The position numbers and the translations under genes were made by a program. A stretch of 64,000 bases of DNA from Ottelia alismoides (taxonomy: Eukaryota > Streptophyta > Magnoliopsida > Alismatales > Hydrocharitaceae). The notes under the pieces were generated by a model. It did no database searches. It was given only the letters and a program-made list of their open reading frames with translations, and was not told where the DNA came from. The stretch spans positions 1 through 64,000 of the forward strand of contig JAZKJV010002613.1 in the NCBI GenBank assembly GCA_037367405.1, written 5' to 3'. Every line of letters begins with the position of its first letter. Positions within the stretch are counted from its first letter, which is position 1. Positions 1 through 9,969 of this stretch are shown in pieces.

Positions 1-72
1 TGCCAGTGTAGCCATGTACCCTTGGGATCTTGACCAGTGTAGCCAAGTCTCCCTGCTGCAAGCTACATAAGG

Positions 73-438
73 GTGAATCATGAACAAAAGCTTTGCTTGT
101 TGCACTCTATATACACACTCCGGTGGGATTATCATTTTCTATCAAACCCACCACTTTTTTGGAGTTATTTTCTTTTTGCATTTTTTTTCAAGTGCATCTA
201 TACAACATATACATGTGCAGCATATATAAAAGGAGTTTTTCCTCTTGAGCCAGTAGACTATCCCTCTTTTGAAGCTTTATTGCAACCCACAACTCCCGTC
301 GTTAGACCTCATGGCAACCAGACCAAGTTGAGACGCACTTCCTTCACTAAAAGAAGAAGAATGGTTCCGCCTAGAAGTACTACCCTCATATGCTACCCCA
401 AGTCAAGGAAGACTGCCTCCTCACCACCTCATCCGTAG
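73..438 (+). other. Antisense open frame in the 3' UTR of copy A (121 codons)
   Basis: This frame runs opposite to the retrotransposon. It has a hydrophobic, aromatic-rich first half (about residues 25-50) and a basic second half with KLRRTSFTKRRR. The stretch LEPVDYPSFEALLQP recurs at the same place in copy D (56135-56332 minus, LEPVDYPSFKELLQP) and in copy B (about 23800-23890 minus, VLVDYPSFEALLQP). I recognise no domain. Antisense extra ORFs near the 3' LTR are known from Tat-lineage elements, but whether this is coding or only conserved DNA is unresolved. B and D lack a long intact version. Confidence 0.35.
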
Positions 439-1131
439 AGAGCTCGGTGCAAAGTGCTGGTGTCCAAGTAAAGCCATTGTCTATACGAGTCATGTGTTGT
501 TGTTAAGTGCTCTACTTAGGCTCATTAAGATGACATGTGATCATAGCCTAGTGGACTCCAAGAATTAAGTCACCATGGACCTGAAAAGCCTTAAACCTAA
601 GCCCTATAAGGTTCCTCTTAGAAATTAGGGGGATTAAGATCTTAATCAAGCTCCATTTCTCAATTTGATTCCAGGCTAGTTTAAGTGTCAACTATCATCC
701 AGAAAAACTATATACATATGTACAAAAGATGCTATTTACACAAAGTTGACAAACATGCAAAATTTTTGAAAAATGTTTTGAAATCATGAATTGATGATGC
801 ATGAAGTGCAAGTTTTGCAAAAGATATTTACACACATTTACACAAGATTTTTGCAAACTTTTGATTTTCAAAACATTTTGGAAAAATTTTGTACTATATA
901 CATAATTTTGATAAGAAAATATTTACACAAACTTTATACAAAAGATTTTTGAAATCATTTTTACAAAAATAATTTGTAGACTATCTATTTATGTGCAAAT
1001 AAAAGAATGTTTATGTACATGAAAATCTTTTTAATTTTTGTGATTTTTAGGGTTTTTAGCCATTTTATTTATTAACACACTCACACAAAGTACGAGTTAT
1101 GGCTAAAGTATATATGAAATATATACACACC

Positions 1132-1485
1132 CCCTTATACTTAGCTCGAACGATGTCCTCAGAGTCAAGAGCGATGAAGAAGACATAACTCGTGCTAGGT
1201 ATAGGGAAGTGAAAAGAAAGGCTATATATAAAGAGAAATGAATGAATAAAAAGTCAAGAGGGTCTCAGGTCTTCCCCCTATACTTAGGATCTAGTAATCC
1301 TAAGTATAGCAGGCTGTACACTAAGAGAGAACCGAGTGGAGAATGTACAGGGTCTACCCCCCCCTATACTTAGGGTAAAATATCCCTAAGTATAGGAAGC
1401 AAAAATAGGGGTAGACAGAAACAAAAGAAATACCCAAAGGTCTCACATCCCCCTATACTTAGGGTAATGTGCTCCCTAAGTATAG
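1132..1485 (-). repeat. 3' UTR hairpin cluster of copy A (four inverted repeats)
   Basis: Three short perfect or near-perfect inverted repeats lie at 1453-1485, 1364-1395 and 1278-1309. Each has arms of the type CTATACTTAGG(G/AT) and a 6-10 nt loop; the 1278-1309 stem has 13 paired bases. A longer imperfect hairpin spans 1132-1206, with CTTATACTTAGCTCGA opposite a TCGTGCTAGGTATAGG arm. The same four-part arrangement occurs after the pol stop in copies B and D and partly in C. Function unknown. Confidence 0.85.
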
Positions 1486-1617
1486 CATAATTAAAAAGAT
1501 GAAGAAATAGATGTGGGACTAAAGAATGTAGTTATATAGACATCTGGATCTATACAAGGCGGAAGATCAGTGATACTCAGGCGTGAGATGCATTAGATGT
1601 GAGTCAAAGACCACATC

Positions 1618-2700
1618 TCACGCAAAATGAATAGGGGCAAGATCAACGACCCGTGGCTCATGATCTAAAAATGGCTTGAGCCGCTGGCCGTTCATTCGAA
1701 AGGTACTCTCAGAAGACAACTCGTATATATCAATGCTACCGTTGTCGTGTACCTTTCTCACCAAGTAGGGTCCCTTCCACTTGCTCTGTAGCTTCCCTAG
1801 AAATAAACGAAGCCTCGCATCAAACAGTCATACTCTCTGATCAGGCTCAAAATGCTTGTGGCTGATGTGAGAATCATGCCACTCCTTCACTCTCTCCTTA
1901 TAATGTAGGCTGTTTGAGAAGGCGGTATCTCTCAACTCCTCCAGGGCTGCTAACTCTGCCCTCCTCTGGTCTCCTACACCATCTGGATCCATAAGTATAT
2001 CAGTAACTGCCCAAAGTGACATGTGCCTCAGCTCAACAGGTAAATGGCACAGCTTGCATATACGAGGCGAAAGGGAGATGTGCCCAATGGTGTCTTGAAA
2101 GACGTCCTATAGGCCTACAAGACCGAGTCCAAAAGTTGTGACCAATCCTTTCGGTCAGGATGGACGACTTTCTGCAATATAGTCTTGATCTCCATGTTCG
2201 ACACCTCGGCTAGACCATTCGTCTGTGGATGGTAAGGTGTAGCAACACGATGGTCTATACCGAACTCGCTAGCAAGGGCCTTCACCTGGTCGTTGATGAA
2301 ATGAGACCCCCCATCTGAAATCAGATTGCTAGGAACCCCGAACCGCGTGATGATGTGCTTCCTCAAAAATCTGCAAACTGTCCTCGCATCAGCGGCTCGG
2401 GAGGGGATAGCCTCAACCCAACGACTAACATAGTCAACGGCCAACAGAATGTACTCAAATCCCTGACTCTTAGGGAATGGACCCATGAAATCGATGCCCC
2501 ATGCATCAAAAACCTCACATAAGTGAATGGGCTGCATCGGTATCATATCACGCTGTCCACAGGTGCCCATCCTCTGACAGTCAGTACACCTCTTCACGAA
2601 CTCATCAGAGTCCTTGAAGAGGGAAGGCAACCACAGGCCGGATTGGAGCACTTTCTGTGCCGTTCTCCTCCCAGAATGATGTCCTCCTGCCTCAAGCTTG
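1618..2700 (-). pseudogene. Integrase (copy A), broken
   Basis: Integrase would insert the cDNA into the host genome. The zinc-binding half keeps RCTDCQRMG (the CC of HHCC). The catalytic core (2115-2651) shows GIDFMGPF for the first Asp, LISDGGSHF for the second, and GLAEVSNMEIK for Glu; the second Asp and Glu are 35 residues apart, as in a D,D-35-E integrase. The C-terminal part (1828-2022, then to 1620) includes KWKGPYLVRKVHDNGSIDI, typical of the gypsy C-terminal domain, and stops with TGA at 1618-1620. It is broken by a stop after LLDSVL, a frame change near 2030-2100 and stops before 2651, so no full protein can be made. All three catalytic residues survive. Confidence 0.9.
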
Positions 2701-4977
2701 TGGCAGTAAGTGAGGACGCTATGCTGCTCCTCCTGAGGAATGCACCGACGCTAGACGCTATCCCCTCCTTTGTGGTAAAGGGATGGGATCCTCCCAGTGG
2801 TAGGACTTGGCCTTCGCAAGGAAGGTCTCAAGCCTCTGCCTGGGCCAATCTTGTGGGACTTTCCCAGCAACGAGAAAGTTCACAATATCGGCATACCACG
2901 GGAGTGAGGCGATAGCAAGGATCGCCTCATCTGGGAAGGTCTCACAAATGGGATCAATCTGCTCAGACTCCTCAGGCTGCTCTATATGGGAGAGATGATC
3001 CGCCACCACATTCTTAACTCCAGGCTTATCCTTGATCTCAATGTCGAACTCCTTGAGTAGAAGGATCCATCTAGTAAGTCTGGCCTTGGCATCCTTCTTT
3101 GCCATAAGGTATCAGATGGCGGTGTGATCAGTGTACAAGGTCACTCTAGATCCAATGATATAAGATCGAAACTTATCTAGGGAGAAAACTACGGCTAGCA
3201 TCTCCTTCTCTGTGACTGTGTAATTCCGCTGGGCGGAATCCAATGTGCGGCTAGCGTAGTGGATAGCAAAGGGAACTCCATCCCTCCTCTGTCCCAGCAC
3301 GGCCCCTACGGCAAAATCGGAGGCATCCATCATGATCTCGAATGGGAGAGACCAATCGGGTGGCTGGAGAACAGGAGCCTCAATCACACACTGCTGGAGA
3401 GTCGCAAAGGACGAAAGACACTTACCATCGATAAGGAACTCGGTGTCTTTCGTCAAGAGGTCAGTCAACGGTCGGGCAATCCTGCTGAAATCATGAATGA
3501 ATTCTCTGATAGAAACCAACGTGCCCCAGGAATGACCGTAGCTGCCTCAAATTGGACGGCGGTGCGAGTTTTCTAATGACATCAACCTTGGCCGGATCAA
3601 TCTCCATGCCCCTGTTGGAGATGATGTGGCCAAGCACCGTCCCTTAAGTCACCATGAAGTGACTCTTCTCCCAAGAAAGCACCAAATGGACCTCTATACA
3701 TCACTGGAGTACCCGGTCTAGGCAGTCAAGATAGGAGTCGACTCCGTCGCCGTAGACCGAGAAATCGTCCATGAAGACCTCCAAACACTCCCCTACCATG
3801 TCCGAAAAGATCGACAGCTTGCATCTCTGAAAAGTCACAGGGGCATTGCATAGCCCAAATGGCATGCGTCGGAAGGCGTATGTGCCGGAGGGACAGGTAA
3901 AGGTGGTCTTCTCCTGATCCTCAGGAGCGATGGCCACCTGGTTGTAGCCCGAGTACCCATCCAGGAAACAGTAATGGCTCTTCCCTGCCAGTCTCTCAAT
4001 GATCTGGTCAATAAAAGGCAGGGGGAAATGGTCCTTCTTGGTGGCCTGGTTGAGTCTCCTGTAGTCAACACAGACCCGCCTAGAGGTGGGTACTCGTGTA
4101 GCAATCTCCTCTCCCGACTCACTGATCACAGTCGTGATGCCCGTCTTCTTGGGCACCACATGCAAGGGCTGACCCACTTGGAGTCGGAAATGGGATAAAT
4201 AAAATCTACACTCCACCATTTTGAAATCTCCTTCATGACGACCTCTCTCAGGTTGGGGTTCAGCCGCCGCTGGAACTCACGCGATGGCTTCGCCCCATCC
4301 TAGAGATAGATATGGTGGGAGCACAACGCTGGACTAATCCCATGGAGATCTGCTACGCTCCATCCGATTGCCTTGCGGTTCTTTTCAAGAACCCCCATCA
4401 AACGGGATTCTTGCTCTCCAGTCAGATCAGCGGAGATGATGACTGGGTACATCTCAGGCTCGCCCGCAAGGAATCGATACTTCAGTGAAGTAGGGAGCGG
4501 CTTCAGCTCTGGACAGCTGGGTGCTGGCAAATCTGGCTTCGGAAGAAGATGAGTGTATGCTGCAAAGTCTGCCTGGGAGAATGAAAACGAACTCTCGCAA
4601 ACTGGATCTGGAGAAGGTTGCTCAACTGACCTGTCTCTGATCTGCTCAGCATCTACCTCCTCCTTAGCTGTAGGCTCTGTGGGACTCAGGTCTGGCATGT
4701 GATCCTCGCAATTTGCCCAATCAGACTCTGAATCCGAGGGATCTGCATTAAACAAGGTGGCATCAGTACCACCATCACACAAGGTGGCCTCAGTACCACC
4801 ATCACTAGAAATCGTGTCGTGGTCGAGAACCGGCTCTGCTGCCACTGAAGTATCCTGGACCAGGGTTGTGCTCTCTAAGCTCTCCTCTGCTATCAACTCG
4901 GCATCAGCGGTGTCTGGAAATGAGAGGATGGCCTGTGCTGCTAGGTCTGCCCATGCTGCCTCAACGTCTGTGATCAC
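2701..4977 (-). pseudogene. Reverse transcriptase and RNase H (copy A), broken
   Basis: Reverse transcriptase copies element RNA into DNA and RNase H removes the RNA strand. The frame at 4300-4977 has an acidic linker followed by the RT start (KYRFLAGEPEMYPVII, ALCSHHIYL). The frame at 3701-4219 has the palm: HFPLPFIDQIIERLAGKSHYCFLDGYSGYNQ, RRMPFGLCNAP, and the catalytic box VFMDDFSVYG. RNase H follows at 3112-3519 with MMDASDFAVGAVL (Asp), TEKEMLAVVF (Glu) and YTDHTAI (Asp), continuing to 2758 with GVKNVVADHLS. Several stops and frame changes interrupt it (for example after HHIYL, after RVLQ, and after TDHTAI). The linker contains two copies of a GGTEAT/GGTDAT motif also found near the gag end. 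Confidence 0.92.
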
Positions 4978-5866
4978 AAATCACAGTCCTGGTGGATGTC
5001 TAACCCGGCATCTGTCAGCTGCTCTGTATCTGTACTGGTCTCTGAGCATGCTCTGTCTCTGGCTCTGTAGTCCTCGACCGTCTCTATTTGTACACTTTCG
5101 CCCTCGACGTGAAAGTATACCTTCCCGCTATCATGGTCAGTCACCGCCTTGGCTGTGGCCAAGAACGGACGACCGAGGATGATGGGGGTATCAGCCACTG
5201 AATCAGGGATATCCATGTCCAACACTACGAAGTCCACGGGGAATTGCAGGCCCTGAATAGTGACGACAATGTCTCACAACAACCCCTTCGGCCTCTTGAC
5301 AGATCGATCAGCAAACTGAAGGACTCTCCCTGCTCTGTCTAAGAGTGCCCAACTCGAAGCGGTCGAGAAGGGCTGCCGGAAGGAGGTTGATAGACGATCC
5401 GCTATCCAATAGAGTCCGGTCGAACCTCTGCTCTCTGATATGACATCTGACATATGGGGCTCCTGAATCTGGCCTCTTGGCCGGCAGACGGTTCTGTATC
5501 GCAAAACACGTGGCTTTCGTCAGCACATGAATCTCTGAATGGTGGTTCTCCTCCCTCCTCCTGACTATAGTCCTGTCTCTCAAAGAACGCTGAAGAATGG
5601 GGATGTGCTGCAAAGCCTCCTGAAGGGTCAGCTGTATATGGAATCGGTCCAATCATGCTCTGGCTGAACTCCTCCTGCGCTCTCTTTTTTGGATCTTTTT
5701 TCTTTTTTCTTCCCTTCCCCATCAGAAGGGCTCTAGTGAAGGGGATCACAGGGTCCTTCTCAGATGAAAGACTAGGAATATGTCTAGACGGCTCGACAGC
5801 CGGATCCGCACATACATCAAGCACCACAGTGGGACCAGAGTAAACTAAACCTTTTCCTTTATTCAC
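4974..5866 (-). pseudogene. Aspartic protease region (copy A), broken
   Basis: Retropepsin would cleave the Gag-Pol polyprotein. The frame begins near MNKGKGLVYSG, passes a lysine-rich KGRKKKKDPKKR patch, then shifts frame near 5655 into DRFHIQLTLQEALQHIP. The active-site motif LLDSGSSINLLP (catalytic Asp in DSG) lies at about 5370-5410. A second frame change follows, after which LQFADRSVKRPKG and PIILGRPFLATAKAV complete the fold: the flap region and ILGRPF near the C-terminal psi loop. The active-site triad itself is intact, unlike in copy D. The downstream acidic tail ends with a stop close to the RT linker start. Confidence 0.88.
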
Positions 5867-6509
5867 AACAGGGTTCTGAGATACATCAGTGGAAGGAAAA
5901 ACAACAGCTCTCTCTACATGAACACCGGTGGCCTCAGTACCACCACGGGCTGGCTTGCTGGACGTCTCGCGGCCTCAGTACCGCGTGCTGGCTCGACAAC
6001 TCTGGTGGCGTCAGTACCACCTCCTCGAACTGGTGAAGTGGCGGCCTCAGCACCGCCTGGGGGATCAGCATCCTTGGTGGCATCAGTACCACCGTCATCG
6101 TCATGAGCGACCTCAGTACCGCTCTCATCCTCCTTATCTGGCGCCCTGGATGTATCCTCGTGTCGTCGCACAGATGAGGCGCCGCCTGCTGGTGCCCTAC
6201 CGTTCCTAAGTGTGACAAAATCAGCATCAAACAGATCTGAAGACATATCATCAAACGGATCACTAGGAGTGGCATGCTCAGTGTAAACTACCTGCTCAGA
6301 CTTCCGCTTTAGGCTGTTGGGATTCGGCTCTATCTGGGCAGGAATGGTGGCCTTCCCTCTCACAATGTCCCGCATCTCTTGGCGGAACTCGTCCATCTCC
6401 CGTCTGAAAGTAGCCTGCTGGTCCGTGAGGAGCGGGCTATGTCGTCCAAGGCGGGGCTCTCGTATGGTGGACCATGGGAGCCCGACGGGTAGCCTCTTTG
6501 GTAATGAGG

Positions 6510-6730
6510 CTGCTGGAACTGGTGCTGCTGCTGCTGCTGAGAGGGGTAAGAGGAAGGGTTCTGCTGCTGGTGTGGCTGCTCTCGCCTCCAGGACTGTCCC
6601 TGCTGATAGGGACAAGGGACGAAGGAGACTGTTGTTGTGACTGATAGGCTGGGGGCTGCTGCTGCTGGTGATCTCTCTGCTGGCTGTACTGCCCTCCCTG
6701 ACCGGATGACTGCTGCTGGGGCTGGGCACC
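6510..6730 (-). repeat. CAG/CTG triplet-rich tract encoding polyglutamine in gag
   Basis: The plus strand shows repeated ctg runs (for example near 6522-6540, 6655-6670, 6710-6720). On the coding strand they give QQQ runs (QPQQQSSGQGGQYSQQ and QQQQPPAY). The frame is Gln-rich from about 6437 to 6800. Copies B and D have a Gln/Pro-rich region in the same place but with shorter runs, so expansion in this copy is likely. Confidence 0.75.
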
Positions 6731-7955
6731 TTCGTTCCCCCACCTGAATCTGGGATGGTCTCGTCGGATCCCAGGCTGAGGATGGTCATACCAAATCCTG
6801 TTGACATCCATCAACGGCTCTGCGTCGTACTAGGCTGGCGGGAGTACTGCCAGAGGCTGATCCGGCTGGTATACCACCATCTGCATGTCTGGAGATGGTG
6901 GTGACTGGTAGGTGGGCTGCGGCTGCTGGTACGGCTCCGCCTGTACAAGGTGAACCTGTCTAGGCTGCTGGTGCGAGCTGGAGCGCTGGAACGAGCTGCT
7001 GCTGCCCGGTATTGCCTCGCGATTGAAGACGGGGCTGTGAAGCCGTCTGTGCCTCCTGGAGACACATGAGCTGGGTCTTCATGTCACTCAGAGTCTGGTG
7101 CCATCTGCTCCATCTAAGTGATGCCCTGGCACTACTTCTTCTCGATCAGCTCCATCCGATCCAACTTCCTCACTAATGATGCCCATATCCGCAGCGGATG
7201 ACTTTGCCTGTGTTGCTGCTACTGCGGATGAACTGGATGGACCCGGTGTCGACCCGTGCTATCCTCTGGTACTGCAACGGGTCCTGGCTGCTGCTGGGGT
7301 CTGCCCTGAGTGTACAACCTGGTCTGGGACATCACCATGTAGTTCTCGGCCATCTCCTCATAGATGGCCCCAGACCTGGTCGTGATCCTTGGCGAAGTAG
7401 ACCCGCCACAAGAAGCATTCACCAAGCCCTGGGAGCTCTAGTCTCAGCCCGCTGAAGAAGCTCTGCATAATGTTGGGCTTCGAAATGTCATGGTGCGGGC
7501 ATCGATCCGTAAGCTCATGGAACCTCTCCCATGCCTCATGGAATTGCTCGTTGGGGAGCATGGAGAAGTTGCTGATGAGGGCTCTCGCTGCATTGGTCCG
7601 CCCGAGTGGATAGTACTTGTTCAAGTACTCGGTGCAGAGCTGCTCCCAGGTGTAAACAAACCTCCCCAAGGTTTCAGCCAGGTGGCTGCTCTGTCGGCCA
7701 AGGAAAAGGGGAAGGCAATCATCCGAATCGTATCCTGGTCCACCTGACGATCGTGGACAGTACTGCAGATATAAGAAACTCCTGGAGGTGGAGATGGGGC
7801 TCCTTAGTGGCGAGCCCGTAGAAGCGGGGGAGTAACTGCAAGGTGTTCGGGGGGAACTTGAAGTCTCCCACGATGGCTGGGAAAGACGACCCAGTGGTGC
7901 ATCAACGTCGATCCGGGGTTGTGCAACTTCCGCATCGGTCTCGATGGTCCTCCTG

Positions 7956-8014
7956 TCGCGGCTGCGGCGGTTGCTGCCGCTGCGGCGGCTGCTGCGGCTG
8001 CTGCTGCGGCTGCT
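7956..8014 (-). repeat. GCN triplet tract (alanine run) in gag
   Basis: About twenty consecutive gcN/ngc triplets on the minus strand encode an alanine run with two threonines, in the frame that starts at 8202. The corresponding part of copy D gag (48400-48500) has no such run, so this is an expansion private to copy A or its close relatives. Confidence 0.8.
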
Positions 8015-8479
8015 ACATCTGCATCCTCTGGGATCCTCGGTCCCTCTCTCCTCTGCTCTCGCTCTGCTCTCGCTCTTCTCTCGCTCTGCTCCATCTCTCT
8101 CCTCATGTCGAGCATGAATGCTCCCTGATCCCTCAACTGCTGCTGAACGATCTCTAAGGAGGCGATCAGGGGTGGAGTTGATCGCACCCTGGTCCAGCAC
8201 AAAGTGCTCAGGCTGACCTAGGGAATGATCCTCAGAACTACCGGCCATGACATCTGCAAAATCAAATGAGCCAAACTCAGGTGCTGATAAATCTGTCAAT
8301 CTCTCCTCTGGCTCATGTCTCTCAGAACCGAAAGAAAGGGGGTCGAGGGGGAACAAGGCGGAGTCATACTCGGGCTCGGAGAGCTGGTCTCAGCTCTCGC
8401 GGGCCAACCTAGATGAACGGGTAAACGTGCCCGAAAGTGGTGCAGCCAGAGGCTGCCTAAGAGAGCGTCTACCCATCAT

Positions 8480-9944
8480 CGTGATCTGACGAGTAAGGCG
8501 GATGAGATCTGAAGAAACTATGATCGGCAACCAAACCCTCTGTTCACCAACGCAACACGAGCTGAAGACAGTAAAGGCTCGGTCAAATTATCTTGTCAAT
8601 TTTATTAGGTGAACAAACAATCTATCAGAGCGCTTACGTGACTTGTTGGGATACCCGATGCTACCCCAACCGACTGGCCCGCACGGAAGAGTCGGTAGTC
8701 AGTCAGGAATAACACCGGAGGGCTCTACCTCGTGAACGGGTCACTCTCTCGTGCAATCAAACCAAACAATGAGGGGGTTGCTCACCCCAAGACAAAATTT
8801 TTAAGTTAGGTGTCTTTTAGGGTCAATAGTTTAGCCAGTCCCAATTTTATGGTTTTTCTTTTTAATATTTTTCAATAAAAACAAAGGCCTAACGAATTTT
8901 TCGGTTCTCCTGGTTATTTAATCAAAAACAAGGGGGAGAAGTCGAAAAAGCTGATGCGCGATGAAATCAATGATACATGCAGAGATAGAAATACGTACCT
9001 TTCCTCCAGCACTCTACATGCAAGTGATCCGCGCAGAAATGTAAAGACAGAAAATAAACTACCTATATGGTGCAGTGGTGAAAACCGAGTCCTAAACAAG
9101 CAAGTCTACTCGAAGAACCGTCTAACTGGTCACCGATCCTTCAAGCCAAAGGTCCGGTCTCGGTCTACCCCTCCTCCTCCCGACACATCGGGTTCAAGAG
9201 CAGCGCTTGGCAGGGCAGGCTACGGCACGTAGGCTACGAAGGGGATGAGTCAGTTATTTTTATTAATCAATTATTAGTAGGTCTAATTAATCGCACTATA
9301 GGAACATGCAAGCAATTAGGTGTGGGGACCCTACTAATTACGGCACAATCAACCAGAAAATCCTAAGTCTAGGGGCTCGATAAAAACCGCGTAAAACCGT
9401 AAAAAGGCAGCGAAGAAAACAAAAACCGCGAAAAAGCCGCGAAAATCCTAAGGGTCCCCCGAGCACACCGGTGCTCGGCGAAACAGACCCGCTAGACAAG
9501 TCAAGTCCAAGAGTTTGTCCCTGTATTATTACAATAATAATCAATTGAAATGAAAAATATCTAAACTAATCCTCTCCCGCTCGTCTACTCTCTCACGCCC
9601 TCCTGCGGCTCCGTGCAGAAGGGAGCCGCCTCCAATTTCCTCGGTTACGTCGGCTTCTCGAAATCGGCTGCCTCAGTCCTCGGGCCCTCGCAAGAAAGCA
9701 GACAAGTGTCAGACCAATAAAATAAGCAAATAATAGCAAGAAAATAAAAGAAAGGGTATATGTGCAAAAATGCAAAATAAAATAAACACTCAAAAAAAAC
9801 AAAAATAAAAGAAAATAAAACAAAACAAAACAAAATAAAGCAAAAATAAAATAAAAACAAAAAGCCGCGAAAAGCCGCGGACTCTGAAAGAGTCGCGGAA
9901 AGCCGCGAAAAAGAAAATGAAAATAAAAAGAAACTACTAAGCCG
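8480..9944 (-). other. 5' leader of copy A
   Basis: Non-coding leader between PBS and gag. It contains a donor-like AAG|GTACGT at 8994-9002 within a block (about 8990-9045) shared with the leaders of B, C and D, and a stem-loop at 8542-8614 just before gag. The A-rich part at 9730-9930 contains short repeats of GCCGCGAAAA (also at 9420-9445). Short apparent ORFs here show no recognisable protein. Confidence 0.75.
8542..8614 (-). promoter_or_regulatory. Conserved leader stem-loop before gag (copy A), candidate packaging or dimerisation signal
   Basis: Arms GTTCACC (8608-8614 on minus) and GGTGAAC (8542-8548 on minus) are exact complements enclosing about 59 nt. Immediately upstream is CTCTGATAGATTG, which is also present in the leaders of B and D. 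Equivalent inverted arms occur in D (47839-47909), C (33792-33862) and imperfectly B. The role is inferred from position only. Confidence 0.5.
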
Positions 9945-9969
9945 TGCTCCCCGGCAACAACGCCGCCAT
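9945..9969 (-). other. Primer-binding site of copy A (tRNA-Asp type)
   Basis: The plus strand reads gctccccggcaac, then an extra aac, then gccgccat. Plant tRNA-Asp ends in CCCCGGCAACGGCGCCA, so this is a PBS with a small insertion. It lies two bases from the LTR end at 9972, the same gap seen in copies B and D. Confidence 0.8.

Larger units (their letters stand above)
1..1617 (-). other. 3' untranslated region of copy A
   Basis: Non-coding stretch between the pol stop codon (1618-1620) and the missing 3' LTR. It holds the hairpin cluster at 1132-1485, then an A/T-rich segment (about 700-1080), then a block at about 460-690 that matches, in reverse, 55740-55930 of copy D and 23400-23640 of copy B. 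At 200-300 is another conserved block, described with the antisense frame. Near 1-60 a short GTGTAGCCA-type repeat occurs, also seen in D near 56400-56460. No env-like sense ORF is visible, although some Athila elements carry one here. Confidence 0.8.
5914..8479 (-). pseudogene. gag capsid/nucleocapsid region (copy A), broken
   Basis: Gag would form the virus-like particle. I chose the start at 8479 because MMGRRSLR also begins the gag of copy D (47975); the upstream bases are non-coding leader. A TGA stop occurs about 29 codons in. The capsid core shows WEQLCTEYLNKYYPLGRTNAARALI and HEAWERFHELTDRCPHHDISKPNIMQSFFSGL, the conserved Athila/gypsy gag domain. A frame change at about 7430 continues into AIYEEMAENYMV. 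The C-terminal part is glutamine-rich (6437-6814) and then shifts frame to DEFRQEMRDIV and an acidic GGTDAT-repeat tail. No CCHC zinc knuckle is visible. An alanine run (7956-8014) disturbs the N-terminal half. Confidence 0.87.

Noticed and set aside
1278..1485. MicroRNA precursors
   Set aside because: Stems of 12-13 bp are too short for typical plant miRNA processing; the long fourth hairpin is imperfect.
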